From contig NZ_JAHXBU010000090.1 of assembly GCF_020178975.1 (NCBI RefSeq), forward strand, positions 62,001 through 126,000: DNA of 64,000 bases, given 5' to 3'. Positions 51,138-60,677 of this stretch are shown piece after piece. The position numbers and the translations under genes are program-made. The DNA is from Cesiribacter sp. SM1. GTDB lineage: Bacteria; Bacteroidota; Bacteroidia; Cytophagales; Cyclobacteriaceae. The first letter of the stretch is position 1. Each line of letters begins with the position of its first letter. Under the pieces are notes generated by a model, which searched no databases, had not been told where the DNA came from, and saw only the letters and a list, made by a program, of their open reading frames with translations.

Positions 51138-52031
51138 ATGAAAATTGCCGTACTCATTCTTGCGCATAAAAACATAGAACAGCTGGAGCTCTTGATTGAA
51201 AGGCTGTATGGTAGTTTTGAAATCTTCATCCACCTGGATAAAAAGTGGCACATCCGGCCAGGCCATTTCAGCAAATATCCGGGTGTGCAAGTAATCCAGA
51301 AGTACAGCATCAGCTGGGCAAGCGCTAAAATATCGAGCGCAACCCTGGATTTACTGAGGCTGGCACACAAGCAACAGTGCCATTATTACCTGGTAATCAG
51401 CGGGCAGGACTTTCCCATTAGGAGTAACGGGGAGATCAGGCATTTCCTGGAAGAAAACAGGCATTTAAACTTTATGGAGTACGCGCCATTGCCCATAGCA
51501 GGCTGGGGCCCCAGTGGCGGGTTTCACAGGCTGCAGCTCTACTGGCCGGAAGAAAAAGAGGGAGTTTGGGGAAAGCTGGTAAATAAGTTTGGCAGAAGTA
51601 TCAGGAGGCTGCAGCTTAAACATAACTACATGCGCAAGCTTCAGCCACTGGCATACTATGGCGGCTGTAACTGGGTAAACATCAACCACGCTACCTTAAC
51701 CTATATATTAAATTACCTGCAGGAAAACCCTGCCTATCTGAAGCAATACAGTGAAACGTATATATCTGACGAAATATGGCTGCACACCCTGGTGATGAAC
51801 TCTCCCTTTCGGGATGCCACCATCAATGACTGGTTGCGCTACATCGATTGGGGTGCAGGGGCCAGAAACCCAAAAACACTGGGTATGGAAGATCTGGATA
51901 AGATCCTTGCCAGCAGAGGTCTTTTTGCCCGAAAGTTTGATGTAAGCTATGATGCGGAAGTACTCAGGCGCCTAAATGCCTTCCATGGAAAGCCAGATGC
52001 TGGTTTTAGTGCTAAGCAGGGAAATAAGTAG
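51138..52031 (+). CDS. Glycosyltransferase GT14 (core-2/I-branching type)
   Basis: A 297-residue soluble transferase. N-terminal strand KIAVLILAHKN, YLVISGQDFPIRS (typical of the family's LSGxDxP motif), and FMEYAP-WGPSGGFHR; later a GGCNWVNINHATLTYILNYLQENP region and a SDEIWLHTLVMNSPF motif, the acidic residue of which is expected to be catalytic. Family members transfer GlcNAc or xylose without a metal; the acceptor is unknown, perhaps a cell-surface polysaccharide. No transmembrane anchor. It stands alone, about 80 bp after the lactonase gene. Confidence 0.88.
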   Translation: MKIAVLILAHKNIEQLELLIERLYGSFEIFIHLDKKWHIRPGHFSKYPGVQVIQKYSISWASAKISSATLDLLRLAHKQQCHYYLVISGQDFPIRSNGEIRHFLEENRHLNFMEYAPLPIAGWGPSGGFHRLQLYWPEEKEGVWGKLVNKFGRSIRRLQLKHNYMRKLQPLAYYGGCNWVNINHATLTYILNYLQENPAYLKQYSETYISDEIWLHTLVMNSPFRDATINDWLRYIDWGAGARNPKTLGMEDLDKILASRGLFARKFDVSYDAEVLRRLNAFHGKPDAGFSAKQGNK

Positions 52032-52123
52032 TCAAGCCTGTTTTTCTTAAACTCTTACGGCACTGCCTGGTTCAAACAGGAAGGCCCCATGGCTGGTGGT
52101 CTTTTCCCAGAACCTACCGAATC

Positions 52124-52690
52124 ATGAAGAAGTCTATTTATTTTTTTAAATGCAGCGGTTTTTTTTTGCTGATGCTGCTTAGTGCCTGCTCTTCTGCCCC
52201 TGTAGAGGTGGTATCAGCCCTGCAGCTGCCAGATGTGGATTATACCTCTTACCAGACCTTTAACTTTTTGGACGTTACTCTTAAAAACGATAGCATGGCA
52301 GATGCAAACAGCGAAGCAATACAGCTGCTTAAAAATGCCATTACCCGTGAAATGGAGCAGCTGGGGTACAGTATGGCGCCAGATCCGGACCTGTGGGTGA
52401 ATATTGGCATTGTGGTGGAGGAAAAAGTGCAGACCCGCCAGACAGATATACGGGAGGCTCCTGTTTACATTGGCCAGCGCAGGTACCATTGGGAGGCCGA
52501 AGAAAGAATTGTACGCCGCTATGAACAGGGTACTGTTTCAATAGACCTGATTGATGCCGAAAGGCGTGAAAGAGTGTGGGAGGGCGTTGCCACAGGTACG
52601 CTTACAGATAATCCCCGCAGGCTGGAAAACAGAATCAACGAAGCAATGGAGAAGCTGTTTAACAGGTATCCGGGTAATGCCCCTGAATAA
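52124..52690 (+). CDS. DUF4136 lipoprotein
   Basis: A 188-residue protein with signal and lipobox LSAC (lipid Cys22). The mature part is a DUF4136 domain: YTSYQTFNFLDV at the start, AITREMEQLGYSMAPDPDLWVNIGIVVEEK in pieces, and VSIDLIDAERRERVWEGVATG near the end. The domain is common in Bacteroidota and Proteobacteria lipoproteins; function unknown. Located in the inner or outer membrane leaflet facing the periplasm. Confidence 0.92.
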   Translation: MKKSIYFFKCSGFFLLMLLSACSSAPVEVVSALQLPDVDYTSYQTFNFLDVTLKNDSMADANSEAIQLLKNAITREMEQLGYSMAPDPDLWVNIGIVVEEKVQTRQTDIREAPVYIGQRRYHWEAEERIVRRYEQGTVSIDLIDAERRERVWEGVATGTLTDNPRRLENRINEAMEKLFNRYPGNAPE

Positions 52691-52927
52691 ACACAGCTGC
52701 TTATACAGGACGGCACAGGCTTTCCCTGCTACTCACCCATTGATGCCTGTTTAAAGATATATGCTGGCCTGCTTGAGTATTAGCGGTTCTTATCGCACAG
52801 GCACAGCAATCCGAGGCAGGGCCTGAAAAGAGGAAGGATTGCCCGGTTCTATACCACACAAAAAGCCCCTGTGCTTTTAACTTACAGCATTTAATGCTAT
52901 TTTGATTGAAGAAACCCCCATGCTCTA

Positions 52928-54118
52928 ATGAAAAAAGTATTATTATTCTGTGCCCTGTCAGCTGTTTATGCAGCCTGTGGGTCATCGGCTGAGCAGCAGG
53001 TGGTCACCGATGCTGCAGAAGCAAGCGTGGCTGCAGAAGAAGTGGTGCCTGCACGCCTTATTCATTCAGAAGATGTGCAAACACTAGCTATAGGAAGCCA
53101 GGCTCCGGACTTTAGCCTTCCGGGTATAGATGGCAAAACCTACAGCCTGCAAGATTTTAACGACAGCAAGGCCCTGGCGGTAATTTTTACCTGTAACCAT
53201 TGCCCAACCGCCCAGGCCTATGAAGACCGCATGATTCAGCTGGCAAAAGATTATAAGCATAAGGGAGTGGCTTTAGTGGCGGTATCACCTAACGATCCGC
53301 TGGCAGTGCGCCTCGATGAGCTGGGCTACAGCGATATGAACGATACCTTTGAAGAGATGCAGCAGCGGGCAAAAGACAAGGGCTACAATTTTCTCTACCT
53401 CTACGACGGCGAAACCCAGGCCATGTCGGCCGCTTATGGGCCTGTTGCCACGCCACATGCTTTTGTGTTCGACCAGGACCGTAAGCTGCAGTATGCGGGT
53501 CGCCTCGATGCTTCGGAAAAACCAGGTTCTGCAAATGCCGAAGATCTGCGCCGGGCGCTGGATGCCGTGCTTGCCGGCAGGGCAGTGCCAGAAGCCACCA
53601 CCAAAACCTTTGGCTGCTCGGTTAAATGGTCGGGCAAGCGCGGGGATAATGTAAAAACAGAAGAAAAGTGGGCTGCCGAAGCAGCAGGCCTGGAGCTGAT
53701 AGACAAAGATGCCATCCGCAGGCTGGTGACAAGCAAGAGCGAAAACCTGCGCCTGATCAATGTTTGGGCAACCTGGTGCGGGCCCTGCGTTAGTGAATTT
53801 CCTGATTTTGTGGACATGAGCCGTATGTATGGTGGCCGGGAATTTGAGCTGATTACCATCAGTGCCGATAAACCAGAGAAAAAAGACAAGGTGCTGAAGT
53901 TTTTGAACGATAAAAATGCGGCAGCCTCTACCAACTACCTTTTTTCTGAAGAGGATAAGTATGCACTCATAGAAGCGATTGATCCCGACTGGCAGGGAGC
54001 ACTTCCCTATACTATTTTACTAAAACCCAATGGTGAAAAAGTTTATGCCAAACAAGGCACCATTGATCCTCATGAAATGAAAAAGGCTATTGTAGAGCAG
54101 TTAGGCAGGTATTATTGA
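52928..54118 (+). CDS. Two-domain thioredoxin-like lipoprotein
   Basis: A 396-residue lipoprotein (lipid Cys17 in YAAC). First domain (about 50-220): an AhpC/TSA-like thioredoxin fold with C89-N-H-C92 in FTCNHCPTAQAYEDR, as in thioredoxin family proteins with a peroxiredoxin-like fold. Second domain (about 255-395): a TlpA/ResA type with active site C284-G-P-C287 in WATWCGPC and a cis-Pro near ALPYTIL. Linker about 225-250. Two redox domains in one chain suggest electron relay in the periplasm. A stem-loop terminator follows. Confidence 0.9.
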   Translation: MKKVLLFCALSAVYAACGSSAEQQVVTDAAEASVAAEEVVPARLIHSEDVQTLAIGSQAPDFSLPGIDGKTYSLQDFNDSKALAVIFTCNHCPTAQAYEDRMIQLAKDYKHKGVALVAVSPNDPLAVRLDELGYSDMNDTFEEMQQRAKDKGYNFLYLYDGETQAMSAAYGPVATPHAFVFDQDRKLQYAGRLDASEKPGSANAEDLRRALDAVLAGRAVPEATTKTFGCSVKWSGKRGDNVKTEEKWAAEAAGLELIDKDAIRRLVTSKSENLRLINVWATWCGPCVSEFPDFVDMSRMYGGREFELITISADKPEKKDKVLKFLNDKNAAASTNYLFSEEDKYALIEAIDPDWQGALPYTILLKPNGEKVYAKQGTIDPHEMKKAIVEQLGRYY

Positions 54119-54170
54119 TCAGCAGATGTGATGGCCTGCTCATCACATAGGGTGGAAAATAAACAGAAAA

Positions 54171-54220
54171 TGGCCGGTAGTGTAACAAAAAGGTTACATT
54201 AGCCGGCCGGTTTCTTTTTT
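54171..54220 (+). terminator. Terminator of the thioredoxin-like lipoprotein gene
   Basis: A compound hairpin: inner GTGTAAC with GTTACAT (one G-U) around AAAAA, outer GGCCGG with CCGGCC, followed by TTTCTTTTTT. Confidence 0.85.
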
Positions 54221-54251
54221 AACTGGTTAATCAGAATAAAACAGAAGTGCT

Positions 54252-55025
54252 ATGTCAATATCTACAGATGCAGAACTGCAGGGAATCAGGAGGATTAGTG
54301 AAATTGTAGGCACCACCCTTAAGAAAATGCGTGAACATGCAGCTCCTGGCATGAGTACTAAGGAGCTGGATGAGTGGGGTGGTAAATTACTCCGGGAGCT
54401 GGGGGCTAAGTCTGCTCCAAAACTTACCTACGGCTTTCCCGGCTGGACCTGTATCAGTGTAAATCATGAAATTGCACATGGCATACCCTCTGCCAAAACC
54501 ATTCTGAAAGAGGGAGACCTGCTGAACATAGATGTTTCTGCAGAACTGGATGGCTACTGGGCAGATAATGGAGGCTCTTTTGTACTGGGACAGGACCTGC
54601 ACAGGCATGAGCCCCTGGTGGCGGCATCGAAGCAAATCCTGTTTAAGGCAGTACAGGAAATAAAAGGAGGGGTGAAGATTGCAGACATTGGCGGGCTTAT
54701 AGAATCAGAAGCTAAAAAAGCCGGCTATAATGTGATTAGGAACCTGGTGGGGCATGGCGTTGGCAGAAGTCTGCACGAATCGCCCAGGGAGATACCCTGC
54801 TTCTACGACAAGGCTAACCGCAACAGGTTCAAGACAAACTCTGTGGTGGCTGTTGAAACATTTATTTCTACTGCTGCCAGTTATGCCCATGAGCAGGAAG
54901 ATGGCTGGACCCTCATCGCCAAAGATGGCAGCTATGTGGCTCAGCACGAGCACACCATTCTCATTACCGATGGGGAGCCTGTTATCCTCACTCAGGCAAA
55001 CGGTATCTGGAGCAGCCCTGTATAA
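54252..55025 (+). CDS. map: Methionine aminopeptidase type I
   Basis: A 257-residue enzyme. Metal ligands in order: Asp in NIDVSAELDG, Asp in WADNGGSF, His in GHGVGRSLHESP, Glu in VAVETFIS and Glu in AQHEHTILIT. Removes N-terminal Met from nascent proteins. No N-terminal extension, so type I short form. A single gene, with a promoter in the 130-bp gap and no partner such as adk or infA in reach. Confidence 0.96.
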   Translation: MSISTDAELQGIRRISEIVGTTLKKMREHAAPGMSTKELDEWGGKLLRELGAKSAPKLTYGFPGWTCISVNHEIAHGIPSAKTILKEGDLLNIDVSAELDGYWADNGGSFVLGQDLHRHEPLVAASKQILFKAVQEIKGGVKIADIGGLIESEAKKAGYNVIRNLVGHGVGRSLHESPREIPCFYDKANRNRFKTNSVVAVETFISTAASYAHEQEDGWTLIAKDGSYVAQHEHTILITDGEPVILTQANGIWSSPV

Positions 55026-55177
55026 CACAAAGGGCTGTGCCTGTTGTATCCGGATTAAAGCTTGTTAGACATAAGGTATATTGCTATAAAGCCTGCGCTT
55101 GCCTGTACAGTGGCTTTCCGCTGCGCCACCCGGGGCTATTTCAGCAAAATAGCTTATCTTAACAAAAAGCTATCCGG

Positions 55178-56650
55178 ATGAAACGCAGGCACTGTACACC
55201 CCTCCTGATCTGCTGCATTTTTTGCAGCCTTACCAATGCACAAATCAAAGTAAGCGATAATAACCGCTACCTGACTACCCATGACAAAAAGCCGTTCTTC
55301 TGGCTGGGCGATACTGCCTGGGAGTTGTTTCACAGGCTTACACGCGAGGAGGCAGAAGCTTACCTGCGGGTAAGAAAGCAACAGGGTTATAATGTGATAC
55401 AGGCAGTATCATTGGCCGAAATAAACGGATTGAGGGAGCCCAACCGCTATGGCGATTTGCCCCTGATAGAAGAAGTCCCGGGCAGGCTTGCCGTTACCCC
55501 GGGTGCCGACCCGGCAGATGCGGTGCAGTATGATTACTGGGACCACGTGAGCTGGGTAATCAACAAAGCTGCAGAGCTGGGCATGTATGTTGGGCTGCTG
55601 CCCACCTGGGGCGATAAAGTGGCCCATTTATGGGGCGAAGGCCCGATTGTATTTACCCCTGATAATGCGGAAATATTTGGTGCTGCACTTGCAAAACGCT
55701 ATGGCAGCCACTGGAATGTACTTTGGATTGTAGGCGGCGATCGCCCGGTCATGTACAAGTCCGGTAGGCAGGGCGTAGAGAAAGAATATAACGATCTTGC
55801 GGTGTGGCGGGCAATGGCCAGGGGAATTGAAGGAGTTGTGGGTAGAGAAGCTTTTATTAGTTACCATCCTTCGGGTGGGCCAAACTCCAGCTCACAGCAC
55901 ATACACACAGAAGAATGGCTTGATATGAATGCTTTCCAGTCTGGCCACGGCGCCCGCGAAACACCTGCCTGGGAGTGGGTAAAGCGGGATCTGGCCCTGC
56001 AGCCTCAAAAGCCTACCCTGGATATGGAGCCCTGTTACGAAGATCACCCGGTAAATTTCTGGGATGGCAAATGGACAAAGGAAGAGAGAGGCTATTTTAC
56101 AGCATACGATGTGCGGGCAAGGGTGTACAGGGGCGTTTTTGCCGGCGCCTGCGGCTTTACCTACGGGCATCACCACGTCTGGCAGTTTGCAGACGAGGAG
56201 CGGTACCCCATGATCAGCAAGGCAGATAAAAAGATTCACTGGCGTGATGCCCTGCATGCGCCCGCCGCTGAACAAATGCAGCACCTGAAAAACCTGCTGC
56301 TTTCCCGGCCCTACTTCTCAAGGGTAGCCGATAATGGGATTGTGGTTTCGGATAAAGGTAGTAGCTATGTAGACCTGCTCCTGGCCACCCGTGATAAAAA
56401 AGGAACCTATGCCATGGTTTACCTGCCACAGAACAAAGCAGTTAGCGTTGATATGGGCAGAATAAGCGGAGGTACAAAAAACATATGGTGGTTTAACCCC
56501 AGAACAGGAGAGGCCATCAAACATAAATCAGTATGGAGTAAAAGCATACAGACATTTCTGCCTCCCAAAGAAGGTGAGGACTGGGTTTTGGTTATTGATG
56601 ATGCCTCACGGCACTATAAAACGCCTGGTAATCCGGGCCTGTCAAACTGA
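55178..56650 (+). CDS. DUF4038 glycoside hydrolase-like protein (apiosidase-type fold)
   Basis: A 490-residue exported protein (signal about 1-21). The TIM-barrel-like catalytic domain starts HDKKPFFWLGDTAWELFHRL and includes GYNVIQAV, VGLLPTWGDK, WIVGGDRP, DMEPCYEDHP and CGFTYGHHHVWQF; the Glu in DMEP and a preceding Asp are plausible catalytic residues. A C-terminal putative collagen-binding-type DUF5060/PF12904-like sandwich (about 390-485) ends the chain. Members include apiosidases and related exo-enzymes on plant polysaccharides (GH140). No sugar transporter or SusCD pair is nearby. Confidence 0.85.
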   Translation: MKRRHCTPLLICCIFCSLTNAQIKVSDNNRYLTTHDKKPFFWLGDTAWELFHRLTREEAEAYLRVRKQQGYNVIQAVSLAEINGLREPNRYGDLPLIEEVPGRLAVTPGADPADAVQYDYWDHVSWVINKAAELGMYVGLLPTWGDKVAHLWGEGPIVFTPDNAEIFGAALAKRYGSHWNVLWIVGGDRPVMYKSGRQGVEKEYNDLAVWRAMARGIEGVVGREAFISYHPSGGPNSSSQHIHTEEWLDMNAFQSGHGARETPAWEWVKRDLALQPQKPTLDMEPCYEDHPVNFWDGKWTKEERGYFTAYDVRARVYRGVFAGACGFTYGHHHVWQFADEERYPMISKADKKIHWRDALHAPAAEQMQHLKNLLLSRPYFSRVADNGIVVSDKGSSYVDLLLATRDKKGTYAMVYLPQNKAVSVDMGRISGGTKNIWWFNPRTGEAIKHKSVWSKSIQTFLPPKEGEDWVLVIDDASRHYKTPGNPGLSN

Positions 56651-56810
56651 AGCTTTAAGAGTTATGAATAGTATGGTCTGAAGCGGTTTCTTCACCAGGA
56701 TGATCGGCGGAAATATTTTTTAAATATTTTTCAGCAGCAGGGTAGGGTAGGCCGTGGGGTATGTGTTTTATCTATACAAACGAGAAATACACCCACATTC
56801 TTAATCAACC

Positions 56811-57533
56811 ATGAAAACGACAAAAACTGCCCTTGCAATTTTTAGCCTGCTTAGCTTATCTGTGTTTACTGCCTGCGACGATGATTTTATAGGCATCAGG
56901 GGTTCGGGACCAACAGTGGAGGAAAGCCGCTCCGTGCAGGATTATAACGAAGTTTCTCTCTCTATTCCCGCACGTGTGTACCTGCAGCAGGGGCCAAAAG
57001 AAGAAGTCCGTATCATTGCCCAGGAAAACGTACTGGAGAACATAGAAACCTATGTGCGTAGCGGCAACCTTAAGATCAAATTCGACCGTAACGTTCGCAG
57101 GCATGATCCCATTACTATCTATCTCACTACCCCTGAAATTACCAGCCTTTCTGTTAGTGGTTCCGGCGATATTATCGGGGAAAACACTATAGAAACAGAA
57201 GCGCTCTCAGTGCATATATCTGGTTCCGGAGAAGCAGAACTTGAGGTGATAACAGATGAACTAAGAACCAGTATTTCGGGATCTGGCAAGGTTTACTATA
57301 CCGGTGAAGCCGGCTGGCAAAACATTCATATCTCCGGCAGTGGCGATGTGCATGCCTTTGATCTGCTAAGCAACAGTGCAGAAGTGCACGTATCCGGCTC
57401 AGGTAACAGCATGCTTTGGGTAACAGATCGCCTGGATGTGCATGTGAGCGGCTCCGGCGATGTAGAGTACAAAGGCAATCCCCAAATTACTTCCAGGATC
57501 AGCGGTTCTGGCAAGGTAAGGCCTAAAAACTAA
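56811..57533 (+). CDS. Head GIN domain (DUF2807) surface protein
   Basis: A 240-residue exported protein (signal about 1-22, with a lipobox-like TACD: Cys22). The mature part is a beta-helix-like DUF2807 domain with repeating SGSGD/SGSGE/SGSGK/SGSGN turns between short beta strands, about six of them. Family members are called auto-transporter adhesin head GIN proteins; experimental roles are few. It ends at 57533 in a strong terminator. Confidence 0.92.
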   Translation: MKTTKTALAIFSLLSLSVFTACDDDFIGIRGSGPTVEESRSVQDYNEVSLSIPARVYLQQGPKEEVRIIAQENVLENIETYVRSGNLKIKFDRNVRRHDPITIYLTTPEITSLSVSGSGDIIGENTIETEALSVHISGSGEAELEVITDELRTSISGSGKVYYTGEAGWQNIHISGSGDVHAFDLLSNSAEVHVSGSGNSMLWVTDRLDVHVSGSGDVEYKGNPQITSRISGSGKVRPKN

Positions 57534-57570
57534 AGAAACTTCTCCGTTTACATATAGATAGTTCAGCATG

Positions 57571-57602
57571 AGCAGCCCTGGCATAGCCAGGGCTGCTTTT
57601 TT
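57571..57602 (+). terminator. Terminator of the head GIN gene
   Basis: A 12-bp perfect stem AGCAGCCCTGGC/GCCAGGGCTGCT (57571-57582, 57586-57597) with a 3-base loop, then TTTTT. Confidence 0.93.
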
Positions 57603-57836
57603 ATTTAATAGTGCAAGGGTAGCGGCTATCAGTTGGAGTGTGTGAAACTGGTTAAGCAGTCCATGACCTGCATATCAATCATCGCAGCAAAAAATCGCCG
57701 GGCATAACTTAAAGCCATGTAATCAGGACCTCTGGTGGCCAGGGGTGTAGGAAGTGTTACAGCTTTTTGTTTATTTAATGACACAAACAAACTGCAATTG
57801 TAGCGTATTCTCATCTGCTTCAGTTTTTTTCTGCTG

Positions 57837-58406
57837 ATGACCCTGCCTGTAAAGGCGCAGCAGGCACAGACCTATCGTTCCAATAGCCTTAATTTCTCTG
57901 TGCAGGCAAGATGCCTGCTGGTTTCATTGGGGGCAGGAGTAGAGTTTCCTTTCCGGCTGCATTCTTTTGGCTTGCAGGCTGGGTTTAATGCTGTTCCTAT
58001 CGAGGGAAACATTTACAATGAATTCAACATAGAAAAGATAGCTGCACTTGAATACAAACGTTACTACCCCTGGAAGGGGAGGAGGGACAAGCATTTTTAC
58101 TATGGCAGTTACCTGATCCTGAAAAATACAGAACATGGTGCTCCGCATGGTGCTGATTGGGAAGGGCAGTGGTATAAAAGCCATTCTGTTAACATAGGCC
58201 CAATGTGGGGAGTAAAAAGCTACAGGGGCAGCAGGTTTTACTTCGACTATTTTATGGGCCTGCATGCTGGCTGGCAGTGGGGTAGCCTGCGGTGGGATAA
58301 CCGGGATCCTGATACCTACCTGCGAGATCCCAGCTATGCAGATGATGCAAAAGTTAGCTGGGGCGGGCCTCCGGGTTGGCCTTTCCTTAGGCTTTCATCC
58401 TCTTAA
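57837..58406 (+). CDS. Hypothetical beta-rich exported protein, start unclear
   Basis: A 189-residue frame from ATG 57837. The first codons (TLPVKAQQ) look like the end of a signal peptide, and the ten codons before the ATG (from ATT 57807, after a TAG at 57801-57803) encode a hydrophobic core, so the true start is likely a non-ATG codon or the start has been lost. The mature part has barrel-like strands (LLVSLGAGVEFPF, FGLQAGFNAVP, FYFDYFMGLHAGWQWG), like DUF3575-type outer-membrane proteins. The last residues (WPFLRLSSS) are short for a final strand. Either an unusual gene or an early pseudogene. Confidence 0.55.
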   Translation: MTLPVKAQQAQTYRSNSLNFSVQARCLLVSLGAGVEFPFRLHSFGLQAGFNAVPIEGNIYNEFNIEKIAALEYKRYYPWKGRRDKHFYYGSYLILKNTEHGAPHGADWEGQWYKSHSVNIGPMWGVKSYRGSRFYFDYFMGLHAGWQWGSLRWDNRDPDTYLRDPSYADDAKVSWGGPPGWPFLRLSSS

Positions 58407-58509
58407 AAAGAAGCTGCCGCCGGAGTGAAAGATGTTGTGCATTATGTGAGGCAGTTCTTTTAGTTATCTTCACTTATAAAACTGAGCTATGATCCTTAAA
58501 GAGGGCCTG

Positions 58510-59118
58510 CTACTGCAGAAACATATTTTTTATGCCGGTGGCGATCATGTCAATGCCAATGGCACCCACAAAGAACCCATTGATCCGCAGCAGGATCTCC
58601 ATGTTTTTATCGAAGGCTACCCGCAGTTTATGGATCTTAATTCTGCTGCGCATTTCCTTGAGCCCTATTACAATCAGAAAATTTATGGTCATGATGATGA
58701 TAAGGGCCAGTACCCCGTAAGGCATTGGGAGCTGCTCGCCCAGTAAAATAGAAAGCGATATCGTGCCGGCTCCTACCATAAAAGGAAGTGCAATTTCCGA
58801 AGCCATGTCGTGCAAATCACCTTTGGTCTGAATAAATGCTTTCTTACCCCTCACAATAAACATATAGGCCAGCGAGAACAGAATAATGCCCCCGAATATC
58901 CTGAAAGACTCAAAAGATATCCGGAATATGCTGGCAAAGATAAAATTACCAAAGAGTACAAAAGCCAGGTAAATGAAAAAAGATATCAGGCTGGCCCTGA
59001 ACAAAACCGCCAGAAACTCCCTGTCTGTCAGGTCTTTCATGAGTGGTTTCAGGTACAGAAACAGGGCGAATGGGTTTAGCATCACCAAAAAGGCAAGTAT
59101 TGCAGCAGACATATTCAT
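58510..59118 (-). CDS. MarC family integral membrane protein
   Basis: A 202-residue membrane protein with six spans, the size and pattern of the MarC/UPF0056 family (VMLNPFALFLYLKPLMKDLT near the start, ALPFMVGAGTISLSILLG in the middle). Starts at ATG 59118 (MNMSAAILAF); a TTG at 59154 opens the frame earlier but adds no family sequence. Despite its name, MarC is not established as a multidrug protein; transport role unknown. Confidence 0.88.
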   Translation of the reverse strand: MNMSAAILAFLVMLNPFALFLYLKPLMKDLTDREFLAVLFRASLISFFIYLAFVLFGNFIFASIFRISFESFRIFGGIILFSLAYMFIVRGKKAFIQTKGDLHDMASEIALPFMVGAGTISLSILLGEQLPMPYGVLALIIIMTINFLIVIGLKEMRSRIKIHKLRVAFDKNMEILLRINGFFVGAIGIDMIATGIKNMFLQ

Positions 59119-59623
59119 AGCTATGCAACCAGCCTGTAGCAGCATTGTTGGCAATTTTTATTGCCTTTGATATGCCTTCTCTGGATTTTTTCACCATCAG
59201 AAAGAAACCTCTGCCTATGCTGTGGTACCTGTTTTTTTTGTGCCCTTTCCAGGGTACTGGCTGCCAGTTTGGGCCTGCTTTTACCAGCGTATGGCCACCA
59301 GATCACAGCTTGGGCATAGACTTTCCAGTACTACAAAGTCCGGCATTGAACCACTGGCTTCTACCCTTAAGGTGAATTTTACCACGCCTTTAGCCGACTG
59401 GTTGGCTCCTTTTTCATACAGGGCCTGTGCCGGGTAGTTTTGCTACTGTTCAATGCATGGGGAATGCTGGGTTCAGACAACTTGCTGATTTACAAAACAG
59501 AAAGCAGGTATGCAAAAAGTGCGAAGGGTGGGTATTGTTGCTTAATCTTACATATCCTCAATTTCAAATCTGTTAAAGACTATTTTGCCCCTGTAAATAG
59601 TTCACATACTTAACCAGCTTATT
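59119..59623. other. 505-bp gap, no supported gene
   Basis: Short frames on the plus strand (59222-59437 and 59145-59375) have protein-like stretches but no consistent start, no family and low codon consistency. The stretch might be the worn remnant of a gene. The last 100 bp, AT-rich, probably include the DUF805 promoter. Confidence 0.55.
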
Positions 59624-59956
59624 ATGTTTAAGAACCCTTTCTCCTTTGATGGCCGTATTCGCAGAACTGAATATTGCATCAGTTTTATCTTGATGCTGAT
59701 CTTCCGCTTGCTGATGGAGGTGTTTGCAGAAGCAAACGAGCCGGCAATACTGGTGGTGCTTTTGGTATTGCTGATACCAATGATGTGGTTTACCCTTGCG
59801 CAGGGCGCAAAAAGATGTCACGATCTGGGTAAATCTGGCTGGTGGGTAATTGTGCCGTTTTATGGTTTTTGGCTGCTGTTTGCTGATGGTGAGCAAGGTT
59901 TAAATGAGTATGGCGCCAGTCCTAAACATGCATCTGATGGCATGAGCGCCAGCTAA
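59624..59956 (+). CDS. DUF805 membrane protein
   Basis: A 110-residue protein: a short FDGRIRRTEY motif at residues 8-17 that marks DUF805, three membrane spans (about 20-33, 42-57 and 74-90), and a conserved AKRCHDLGKSGWW motif (about 66-78). Function of the family is unknown; found widely in bacteria. Stands alone, followed by a hairpin terminator. Confidence 0.9.
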   Translation: MFKNPFSFDGRIRRTEYCISFILMLIFRLLMEVFAEANEPAILVVLLVLLIPMMWFTLAQGAKRCHDLGKSGWWVIVPFYGFWLLFADGEQGLNEYGASPKHASDGMSAS

Positions 59957-59983
59957 TCCCTTTTCGTATAGATAGATCAGGAT

Positions 59984-60036
59984 CCGCCGAAGCGGCTTTT
60001 CTACTCCGGGAAACAGCAGCTTCGGCGGTATTTTTT
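59984..60036 (+). terminator. Terminator of the DUF805 gene
   Basis: CCGCCGAAGC (59984-59993) pairs perfectly with GCTTCGGCGG (60019-60028), loop of 25 bases, followed by TATTTTTT. Confidence 0.8.
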
Positions 60037-60209
60037 AATTGCTCAACTGCTAAATACATCTATAAACTTGCGGCAGAGGGGGAGGCAGATACAGATTTGC
60101 CTGAAATTTCTCTTTATCAAGTAAAAAATTGAGCTTACCTTTGACAGTCGCCTTTCAACCTTTAACCAGAGGAAGACTGTTTGATCATTCCAATCCACTT
60201 TTCTAACTC

Positions 60210-60677
60210 ATGACTAAAGCCATCATCAGGAGCTTCGAGGAATTCGCTCAATACGAAGGAACAGAGCTTGGTGTAACAGATTACCACGTGATTACACAGG
60301 AGCAGATAAACCTCTTTGCCGATGCTACAATAGACCATCAATGGATACACCTGGATGCTGAGCGAGCCAAATCAGAATCGCCTTTTGGTAATACCATTGC
60401 GCATGGATATTTAACTGTATCACTCCTGCCTTATTTCTGGAGCCAGGTTGTTTCTGTAGAGAATATCAAAATGCAGGTGAACTACGAAATTGAAAACCTG
60501 CGTTTTAACCAGGCCGTGGTGGTGAACAGCGAGGTGAGGCTGCGTGTAAAAGTGTTGTCGGTAAAAAACCTAAGAGGTATCACCAAGGCGCAGCTGGGGG
60601 TTACTATGGAAATCAAAGATGTAAAGAAGCCTGCCTATACAGGTGTCATTTCTTTCCTGTACCACTTTAACGATTAA
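60210..60677 (+). CDS. MaoC family dehydratase (hotdog)
   Basis: A 155-residue protein with the MaoC/(R)-hydratase core: FADATIDHQWIHLD with the catalytic Asp and His, then SPFGNTIAHGYLTVSLLPYF. Family reaction: hydration of enoyl-CoA or similar (R-specific). Its single-hotdog size and DHQWIHLD pattern match NodN/MaoC-like dehydratases. Substrate unknown. Confidence 0.92.
   Translation: MTKAIIRSFEEFAQYEGTELGVTDYHVITQEQINLFADATIDHQWIHLDAERAKSESPFGNTIAHGYLTVSLLPYFWSQVVSVENIKMQVNYEIENLRFNQAVVVNSEVRLRVKVLSVKNLRGITKAQLGVTMEIKDVKKPAYTGVISFLYHFND

Noticed and set aside
57629-57814. A 61-residue minus-strand frame between the head GIN and barrel-like genes
   Set aside because: No motif, no terminator or promoter arrangement, and it crosses the upstream signal-peptide region of the plus-strand gene.
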